From Mortierella alpina (lineage: Eukaryota > Mortierellomycota > Mortierellomycetes > Mortierellales > Mortierellaceae), in assembly GCA_029449245.1 (NCBI GenBank), contig JANATF010000020.1, positions 124,001 through 188,000 on the forward strand: a DNA stretch of 64,000 nucleotides, read 5' to 3'. Numbering within the stretch: the stretch's first letter is position 1; each line of letters begins with the position of its first letter. Of the stretch, positions 56,609-64,000 are shown one piece after another. The notes under the pieces are model-generated. The model had not been told where the DNA came from. It saw nothing but the letters and a program-made list of their open reading frames with translations, and did no database searches. A program made the translations under genes and the position numbers.

Positions 56609-58114
56609 ATGGTTGCCTCAGGCCTCACCCGTTGCGAACCCATCCGCAGCCTCCCCTCGTTCCTTTACACCACCATCCCCATCGCTCCGTTGAACATTGC
56701 CTCCAGGGCCTTCACCCAGATGGACACTCCTTCAGCGCTTTCGCCTCTGTCAGCGCACGCTCAAAAGACCTTTTCTGCTCAGTCCATGCTCGAATCCAAC
56801 GTCCGCTTCCTGTGCGATATGGTGGACAACGTCTTGAGGACCAGCACCGAGCTTGAGCACACAAACGCTCCTCTTCGCATCCAGATCCAGACATCTGGCC
56901 CTGCTGGCATCAGCAGCCCCATTGAGCAGTACCCAAGATCGCCCCTGTTCCTCCTCTCCCCCAGAACATTCACTCAGGCCAAGAGTGACCTCTCCAAGGT
57001 CGATGGTGGCGTCGTGTCAAAGTTCAACAGGGACACCCTCTTGAACCTGTTCCCTACTCCACCCAAGGCACTTCCCAGCCACAAGTCCGCGCCCGTTGCT
57101 GCCCTCCCTCGCCTCTCCTTGGATTGCCCTATCAAGGCCCTAGAGAACGCCCAGGCCATCAAGGCCTTGTCGCCTTGTGACGCTCTTTCGCCAAGAGAGC
57201 CTTTTTCGGCACCTAAACCTCTTGTTGCCCGTCGCGCTGCCATGGCCAAGGACCAGCCCTCATCAGCCTCGTCGCCTGCGCTTCTGATCACCAGCCACCA
57301 TGCGGTCAGCCAGGACAAGGGCTTTTTGTCTCCCCTGAGTGCTGCCTCCTCCTCGCCGTTGTCGGCCATCGGCCAAATGGATGCTCTGTCCCAGCACCTC
57401 TGGAACATTGAGACGCAAATGAGGCGACCATCTTTCTTGATGAACAGAAGAACATCGTCCTTGTCTGCTTTGTTTGTCTCCAATGCCGTTGCATCCCCCG
57501 TCGATGTAAAGCAGCAGGAGCAGGAGCGACTTCTCGCAGAGCTGTCGTTGACTGTTGGAACCATTGCCCCCACGACCGAAACCCCTGTGATTCTGTGCGA
57601 GTCCAACCATAATGCCGACCAAGATGTTGATTGGCGCGCCTGGCATGGTGCCTGGACCAGACGCAGAGTAGCGCCTGAAGATGAAACCCTGCTCTCGCCC
57701 ACAAGATCGGACTCTCGCACCTCTTGCTCGACATCTGCTTCGGATCGCAGCAATAGCAGTTTTGTCACCGCACCTAGCACTCCCATTTGCCATACACCCG
57801 TCGTCCCTACTAACCGAAAGTCTCGTAAACCCCGTATCTTCCATCCGTCGTTCACCTTCTCGTCATCGTCATCATCACTCTCATCCTCCGGCGTCTCCTC
57901 ATCAAACCCAGGTTCATCGAATAAGGGTGGCAATCCAGAACCGTGGACCACCGAAAGTCAGAAGTGGGGCGATCGATTTCAGGCGCTTGTCCATAATTTC
58001 CAGGCTTCGGCAGGAAAGCATTCTAGACGTCTCGCTGATATCTTTCCCAAGAACCGCTGGACAAAGCGCTCTCGATCTCGATCCTCTTCAGACGCGAACA
58101 AAGCTCACGCTTAA
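56609..58114 (+). CDS. Disordered Ser/Pro-rich protein, unknown
   Basis: One intronless exon, 501 residues, from the ATG at 56609. It is rich in Ser, Pro and Ala throughout, with at least ten Ser-Pro or Thr-Pro sites (SPLSAHAQ, LSPCDALSPREPF, LLSPTRSDSRTS) suitable for proline-directed kinases, and repeated SSPLSA/SPLS modules. Short structured candidates are AQSMLESNVRFLCDMVDNVL, IGQMDALSQHLWNIETQMRR and, near the C-terminus, QKWGDRFQALVHNFQASAGK followed by a basic RS-type tail (KRSRSRSSSD). It has neither signal peptide nor membrane span. I do not recognise a family; a regulator or adaptor in the nucleus or at the cell cortex would fit. Confidence 0.7.
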   Translation: MVASGLTRCEPIRSLPSFLYTTIPIAPLNIASRAFTQMDTPSALSPLSAHAQKTFSAQSMLESNVRFLCDMVDNVLRTSTELEHTNAPLRIQIQTSGPAGISSPIEQYPRSPLFLLSPRTFTQAKSDLSKVDGGVVSKFNRDTLLNLFPTPPKALPSHKSAPVAALPRLSLDCPIKALENAQAIKALSPCDALSPREPFSAPKPLVARRAAMAKDQPSSASSPALLITSHHAVSQDKGFLSPLSAASSSPLSAIGQMDALSQHLWNIETQMRRPSFLMNRRTSSLSALFVSNAVASPVDVKQQEQERLLAELSLTVGTIAPTTETPVILCESNHNADQDVDWRAWHGAWTRRRVAPEDETLLSPTRSDSRTSCSTSASDRSNSSFVTAPSTPICHTPVVPTNRKSRKPRIFHPSFTFSSSSSSLSSSGVSSSNPGSSNKGGNPEPWTTESQKWGDRFQALVHNFQASAGKHSRRLADIFPKNRWTKRSRSRSSSDANKAHA

Positions 58115-59928
58115 ACTGGTTCGTGACTGAGGGGTTAGATATACCCAGCTCCACTCTTTCTCAATCGCACTTGTTCCGACCTGTGAGATGAGGATGTGAT
58201 GATTCTAATGATGATTGACGCTTCACGACCCCTTCCTTTGTAAACCAATAATATCTAATGACGCCCTCCCAACGACCCCCCTCCCCGCCTCCTCCTCCTC
58301 CCCCCGCCCTAATCCTCGAAAAGTACTCTCGATACAGCAAAGAAAAAAGTATGTAATTGTAAAATCCTCGGCATTTGTAACAATAAAGCGAAAAAGCTCT
58401 TGTTTCCCTCCTTGATCCACCAAGAATGTACAGTAGTTCTGTAACTCGGTTTGCTGGGAAAATGTTTGTGCGTGGGATCTTCTCACACTTTGGGAAAAAT
58501 GATGTGATAAAGCCTTGGTGCGCTGTAGCCTTGACATCAAGGTTTTTTTTTTCTCACAATCATCTCAACGAAGATTCATCTCAGCCAATGTTTATTGCGA
58601 TAGAGCATACGAAGCTGCTTGCGCTCGCCGCGCTGTAAATGAATGTATGGAAGCCTAGACTACCTGTCAGCAGCCCGAGCGCAAGAGACTGATCCACATT
58701 TAGAATCGGAGAGAGATACAAGAAGGCCGTGTGCTCAGGAACCCACTACTGTACAGCTTTAAGACAAAGGGTTGCAGACATCGAACTATGGTCTAGCAGT
58801 ATTTGGAAAGGCTTCCAAGGGTCCTACTGTTCAGAGTCGTCAAAAAGCCCAATTTCACAACGGACTGGAGCTAGGTTCTGCCACATGTATGTCTTTGGGC
58901 GCTTTCTATTTGTGAAGACAGAAAGGATACATAAAGTTGTTTCGCGGGATTCAATGTCAGCACTCTGGTTGAATCTCCTCGCCCATGAAAGTTTTTACGT
59001 CCAGATTCACCTACAATACATTGTACTATCGAATATGCTGTGGGTTCGCATATCGAACGTATTGAGAACACTGAGAAGTGCATTTAGCTAGCACAAGTAT
59101 ACTGGTGAGCTGAGCCAAAGCAGGATGAAGCAATAGTTTTGTGGAATGATTAATGACCGAAAACATTTTCTCAGGCGCGAGAAAGGTTGCTTGTCAGATC
59201 GTCCGGGCGAGTAGATCGCCAGAAGGGCGGAGCGTGGACGGACGGACTCTCTATATATATACGAAGGAGACGATTCAATTGAGAAACAGTACTCTTTCTA
59301 GATGGCCTTCCAGGCACAGAGACAGGGGCGAGAGCAAGCACACCAATCACGAAGTGTACCCAAGCAGCCAGCCAGCAACTCCACTCTAATGCGATTCAGT
59401 CCAGGTCGTCGTTTTTGTCTGCATTTCAGACTCCACGGCGCATCGTATCATTCTCCTGGCTGAGATCGCCATCGCCCGCTCCATGTTCACACTTAGTCAC
59501 AAATCCAACAAGTTGCAGTGCAATATTTCTACTTTTCTTTTTCATTTTTTTTTCCCTTTCTTCTCTTTTCCTTCCTTCATCTGCCATCCAACCTCTTTCT
59601 GTCCACCCCGACCGATTCCCTGGTCGCGGTTCTTTGCTGCAGGCGACACCCTCAGCTTCTCAGCATCCGCCTTCACTGCAGCTCCTGTCAAAACCCGATC
59701 GGCAATAATAGAACGCTGTCCCCTCCGTTTTTGTGGAACAAACAAAGCGAACAGACCAGGCCTGACTGCATTAAGGCACCACACACATTTCTCCACACCT
59801 CTCAACCACCCGTCAACCTCCTCAACGACCACCCTCCAAACAGCCTCCAAACACCCTCTTCCAGCCAGTTCCTTGCAGCAACCACAGTACGCTAGCCTTA
59901 TATACCCTAGACGCTTCTCCTCTCTGCC
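58115..59928. other. Intergenic region before PRM10
   Basis: 1.8 kb with no supportable exon set. It includes the 3' flank of the Ser/Pro-rich gene and a CT-rich leader (59520-59600) before the PRM10-like gene. A TATATA string at 59899 lies too close to the ATG to be its TATA box. Confidence 0.4.
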
Positions 59929-62837
59929 ATGATCCAACCATTGTCATTATCAGCACCCTCTCCAACAACCCAGGCGTCGGCAACCTCCTCGGCCCCGCCC
60001 CGCCGCCAATCAGAGAGCCAGCTCAAGTTCAACATAGAGCACAATCTTCAGGCGCTCCCCCTGCCAACATCCGTCAGTTCATCCTCTGTCACGATCTCAT
60101 CGCATCAACCGTCCAAATACCCCTCTATTCCTCGCTTTGCCCATACAGCCCCTGGCATGAAAAGTGGGAACTATACCCCGCCTAACGGCTATCGAAATGG
60201 GACGAGTAGTGCATCCAGCTCTCCACCAGGGACACCGCCTAGTGGGCGACGCAGTCATTACCTCAACGCAGCCTTTCAGCGATCGCACGGGTCGATCTAC
60301 TCAATTGGATCAGCACCTGGGTCATCAACCACTTTACAGCGTCCTCAGATCTCGATCATTGTCCCGTCACAGCCGTCCCGTGTGCAAGGCTCAGAGCCAG
60401 CACCCGCCGCCCTTCGCTCGTACTCTGCCGATCATTTGCAAGTGAATGAACCCGAGATCACTGTCACCACACCTGGAGGCACCAACTCGACCGAGAGTCA
60501 TGTCATGACGCTGCAACGTGCACTGTCAAACCTCATCGAGAGTGAATGCAGGGAAGAGGAAGGGAAGCAGAAGGGCGACGAGGATGGAAGTAATGAGGAC
60601 CAGGACGATGAGCCGACCATGCCAAAGGAGCGAAAGCTGTCCTCATCGTCGTCCTCACCTCCAGGAACGCCGCCGCGTAAGCGAAAAGGCGTTACTAAAT
60701 ATCCAAAAATTGTCGTTGACCGGCTTGACCCTGCGACAGTGGCAACCTCTATGACCCATGGCAGGAGCGGATCGGATGTCACCCTAGCTCCACCGCACAA
60801 CGAGATCGTGGAGGAGAAAGAGGAGCAGCACAAAGGCAAGGCACAGAAGAATGTTAAACATCGTCTTACCAAGCTCTTCTTGCGGGACTCCTTCGCCGTG
60901 GCAGGCGACAAGCATTATACCACCACGACCACAACCTCTGCGGATATGACTCGGCAACCATCCAAAGCAGGTGTCCTGAGCAACTTGCTGAAGCTTCAAC
61001 GCAGTACTCGACCCCAAAAGGTGAGATTCAAGGCTCGAAGAAGGATCACCAGTCCCTCTGTGTCTGTGTCTGTGTCGTTTTTTTTTTTTTTTTTTTCGTA
61101 AGCTCATGCCTCCACGCGCATTGTCCTTATTGAACTCAACAGCAGGCGCCTCGTTCGAATGCTCGCAAGGAAAAGAAGCCCAAGCGACCGACCATGTACA
61201 GTCGTTCTGCTGGCAACTCCATGGCGTCCTTGACCACCAAGTCTGTTTTTGGAACCTATCCCCCACTGCCAGTGACCACCTCAGCCAATCCAATTGCCAC
61301 GCTATCCAATTTCCAGCCCAACGCCCGCACCATTAATCGCCACTCCTTGCAGTTCGACAGTACCTTTGCTCAAACCATATCAGCCTTGAACACGCCTCTT
61401 CAATCCCCCAACACCTCACCTCGTGGGTCTTTCTCTGGAGGAGAGCTCGCACCCGGCGGCGGCGGCGGCGGCGGATCTACCTATTTTGGCGGCAATAATG
61501 GTTGCATGAGTGGCAATGGTAATGGCAGCAGCAGCCCAGGTATGCCTCTATCAAAGGAGGAAACGCTGCGCATTACCTTTGCAGTGGCAGATATCCTTGA
61601 GCGCCAAGACTACATCTTGCGGTTAGCAAAGTCGATGATCAAGTACGGTGCCCCCTCGCATCGTCTGGAGGACGCAATCGATCACTCGGCTAGGACTCTG
61701 GAAATCAACTTGCAGTGCATATACCTGCCCAACGTTATGATCGTGGCCTTTACCGATTATGAGACCCACACTTCCGAGACGCATCTGCTGAAGATGTCTG
61801 CTGGGTTGGACATGTACAAGTGCGCGCTGGTCCATCAGGTCCACAAGATGGTGACCCACTCTGCCATGCCTGTGGAAGAGGCCATCATGAAGCTGGACGC
61901 CATCAACACTGAGAAAGATGCCAACCCACGGTGGCTAACTGTTCTGGCCTACGCTGTAGCCTCGTTCTGCACGGCCCCCATGTTTTTCAAAGGCTCGTGG
62001 GTGGATTCTGGGGTAGCCTTCTTGATAGGAGGTGCCGTGGGACTTTTGGTATGGCTGGCCGAGAGAGTACCAAGTTACGCTCACATCTGCGAGATCACCA
62101 TGTCGGTTGTCGTTGCCTTTGTAGCCGAAGCCTTGCATAGGGACCATGTGTGTCGTAGCGCCGTCAAGATGGCTGGCATTGTCATCATTCTGCCGGGATA
62201 CACCATAACCTGCGCGATCCTGGAGCTGAGTTCTCGCCATATCATCTCTGGATCCGTGCGACTGTTCTATGCCATTGTCTTTTCGTTGCTTCTCGGTTAC
62301 GGCCTGACGATTGGAGCCTCCATCTGGACATTTTTCGATCATTCTGCACAGGACGAGACCTTCACCGCCGAGTGTCCATCACAACCTCTGGATCCGAAAT
62401 GGAACTTTCTGTTTGTGCCGCTGTTTGCCATTTCGCTCAATATCTGGCTCAAGGCCCACCCGCGCCAATGGTTCCTGGCCACCGTGCTGTCAATCGTTGG
62501 ATATGCCGTGAGCTACACCTCCTCCACTTATGGTACTGCCAAGAACGAGGTCTCATCAGCGCTCGCAGCGTTCGCCATAGGACTACTGGGTAATGTGTAT
62601 CAGCGGTTGACAAGGCAGCTGAGTTTCCAGGCTGTAGTGTGTGCAGTCTTCTTCCTGGTGCCTGGTTCCATTGGCCTGAAGGGAGCATTGGCCTTGTTCA
62701 CGGCGGACATGCCGGGAGGTGTAAGCTTTGCACTGCAAATGGTGGTCACGGCCATTGCTGTCAGTGTCGGTCTGTTTGCTTCGGCGCTGGTGGTATATCC
62801 CATGGGTAAGACTCGATCGGCCCAGATGACGTTCTAG
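59929..62837 (+). CDS. PRM10: PRM10/ThrE-family multi-span membrane protein
   Basis: Two exons (59929-61020, 61143-62837) give 928 residues. The first about 490 residues are Ser/Pro/Gly-rich and disordered, with two SSSPPGTPP-type motifs. From about residue 498 the conserved ThrE/DUF1212 domain starts (RITFAVADILERQDYILRLA, KYGAPSHRLEDAIDH), with about ten membrane spans after it (LAYAVASFCTAPMFFKGSWV, then VKMAGIVIILPGYTITCAIL) and a closing DUF3815-like half (QAVVCAVFFLVPGSIGLKGA). Bacterial ThrE exports threonine and serine; yeast Prm10 is pheromone-regulated and of unknown substrate. The acceptor of the intron is a tandem AGCAG, so one codon (Gln365) is optional. Family is secure; substrate is not. 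Confidence 0.92.
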
Positions 62838-63460
62838 CAGGATAAGGTGGAGAACGTAAATGCTCATTTCTCAGAGCTCTTGCAGGTGTTATTTGTATAT
62901 ATAGTACACACGAGCAATATTATTAGATTGTTTGTCACCATGTAGCGTCTCTGTTGCGCTTTGAAGATCTGGAGAAGGCATGAGATTAGCGGATCCTATC
63001 CTTGACTGGCAAGTCGGCTAGATCCTCGGCGATAGTCTAGTAGTATCACATATGGTGATACCATTTTACAATCAACACGGCTCCGTGTACGGTTGCGTTC
63101 CTGGGTTGAGACTGGGATTTGGCGTCAGAGTTCTTCTGCATAACGTTCAAGGTGACGTGGCTTCATACCTACGAGCATTGCTGCATCGTAAGCTAGAAAA
63201 AGATACGATGGCCGGGACGCTCCTCTATTTATACCAAAGCTTTGCTGATGCAGATGGGGACATGCGACTCGTGTCCGCCCTCCTTTGCAGCCATCAGTCA
63301 TCAGTTGCTCCCGATCGTAGCGCGCTATCAGTCGTTGCACGCGTGGATTCGTCTTTCTCACACGTCCTGCAGCCTATGTCGATCCACTGGGCATTTCCAA
63401 CGAGACTTGCGATTTCCCTGTCAGTGCACGTCGTGTTTATTGTTGAATGTCCTCAACTGC
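62838..63460. other. 3' flank of PRM10 up to the duplication edge
   Basis: No gene supported. An open frame at 63052-63522 (+) reads mostly low-confidence sequence and runs out of frame through the duplication, so I take it as spurious. Confidence 0.45.
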
Positions 63461-63538
63461 GAATCGCTGGAGGATGTCCGGGCAGGGATACTAGTCAAGA
63501 TGAGTCCAAAAGTCCGTGTTGAGTATGATAAAAGGTGA
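63461..63538 (+). pseudogene. Fragment of the coiled-coil gene's last exon
   Basis: The last about 25 codons (ESLEDVRAGILVKMSPKVRV, then EYDKR and stop) match the C-terminus of the gene at 2581-5494 (ESLEDVRAEMLAKMRSKVRV). Upstream of 63460 similarity stops abruptly and no heptad sequence follows, so this is a truncated relic left by the duplication, not a complete gene. Confidence 0.8.
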
Positions 63539-63601
63539 ACGCGAATTGTATATATCCTGTACTGTATTTCATGATCTATAAATTAGAGGAGCGAAGCGCT
63601 G

Positions 63602-64000
63602 TCAGTTTTGTTTCTCTCTTCTTTTAAATATTGTAGTTCCGTTTTTGCAAAATACCTCTAATCCAGTGGCATATCTCTCTGGAGACTCAGGATATCGATA
63701 CGTTGTTTCCCGTTCCATATCCTGGTCATTGTCACCGTCCTTCAAGAACTTGCTGTAGCTCTCCCGTACATACTCGCCTCCCTTTTGTGGGTCAAACATA
63801 AGCTGGTAAAAGCTTCCATCGGCACATATCACTAAGCATGGTTACACGCAGACAATAAAAACGCAATTGATGGGTCAACAACTGCCCTGACAAGACGTGA
63901 AATAGTGGAAGCGCAATGCATGCCTGAATGAGATAGGTTTTGTCTTACCGATAACAGTGTTTTTCTCGCCACCAAAGGCACAGATACATCTACAGTCTGC
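63602..64000 (-). CDS. Second PROPPIN copy, partial (3' end only), with extended C-terminus
   Basis: Reads from the window edge through [13 protein letters not shown], a GTAAGAC donor at 63948, and an acceptor at 63832 into the last exon (63831-63602). The exon encodes [20 protein letters not shown] and [13 protein letters not shown]. Where the left copy has TAG after DND, this one has CAG and continues for about 37 more codons (MERETTYRYPESPERYATGL and beyond) to a TGA at 63604-63602. Splice sites are intact, so the copy may be expressed. Whether its 5' exons exist lies outside the window. It could be a complete paralogue or a 3' fragment. Confidence 0.65.

Larger units (their letters stand above)
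63460..64000 (-). repeat. Right arm of the inverted segmental duplication (continues beyond the window)
   Basis: Reverse-complement copy of about 2114-2661. It covers the 3' end of the coiled-coil gene, the intergenic spacer, PROPPIN exon 7, the last intron and part of exon 6, then leaves the window. Differences include substitutions, loss of the poly-T stretch at 2462-2470 and small indels near 63580 and 63640. Confidence 0.9.

Noticed and set aside
63052-63522. 156-residue open frame on + next to the right duplication arm
   Set aside because: It runs out of frame with the duplicated exon, shows no domain or splice support, and is best explained as chance.
1-64000. Transposons, integrated viruses or biosynthetic cluster
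   Set aside because: No reverse transcriptase, integrase, transposase, capsid, synthase or terminal-repeat structure was seen; the only large repeat is the gene-derived inverted duplication.

Overview
This is nuclear DNA from an intron-rich filamentous fungus. Ribosomal proteins, a Rab GTPase, eIF2alpha and the PI4-kinase scaffold TTC7/Ypp1 carry several short GT-AG introns each. Several families here are retained in early-diverging fungi but missing from baker's yeast: a Gemin7-like SMN-complex protein, a MYSM1-like histone deubiquitinase, an NDUFA4-like respiratory protein and an iron-sulfur L-serine dehydratase. Together with the fungal-specific KCH and PRM10/ThrE membrane families, this points to Mucoromycota, most likely a Mortierella-type genome; that placement is inference. 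No transposon, CRISPR array, rRNA or clear tRNA was seen. Exon models were built by hand, choosing splice sites that keep the frame and family motifs; unless stated, summed exon lengths divide by three.

Layout. 0.3-5.5 kb: a WIPI-type PROPPIN (+) convergent with a coiled-coil protein (-). 6.2-8.4 kb: a Thr-rich single-pass membrane protein and a short Gemin7-like gene (+). 9.4-10.7 kb: a small unknown gene and an RRM protein (-). 11.8-13.1 kb: Ypt1/Rab1 (+). 13.3-15.4 kb: a four-span membrane protein (-), mitochondrial ribosomal protein bL34m (+) and a conflicting antisense gene candidate (-). 15.8-18.2 kb: a three-finger C2H2 factor (-), followed by 3.8 kb of apparently non-coding DNA. 22-36 kb: four + strand genes, MYSM1-like, YPP1/TTC7, eIF2alpha and NMA111. 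36.5-37.3 kb: NTF2 (-). 39-41.9 kb: L-serine dehydratase (+). 42.2-44.9 kb: MARVEL-like tetraspan protein (-). 46.1 kb: NDUFA4-like (+). 47.9-49.3 kb: eL14 (-). 49.7-50.8 kb: a secreted His/Lys repeat protein with regularly spaced Kex2-type sites (-). 51.5-54.4 kb: KCH potassium-channel family protein (-). 56.6-58.1 kb: a disordered Ser/Pro-rich protein (+). 59.9-62.8 kb: PRM10/ThrE-family transporter (+).

The window is bracketed by an inverted segmental duplication. The 3' halves of the PROPPIN and coiled-coil genes (about 2114-2661) recur in inverse orientation at 63460-64000 and continue past the window end. The right-hand PROPPIN copy has lost the stop codon and reads on for about 37 codons.

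Most genes are housekeeping (autophagy or lipid-membrane recognition, secretion, PI4P synthesis, translation initiation, nuclear import, mitochondria), with no operon-like pathway grouping. The strongest candidates for new biology are the Kex2-processed His-rich repeat precursor, the inverted duplication with a remodelled PROPPIN C-terminus, and small genes hidden in short exons.
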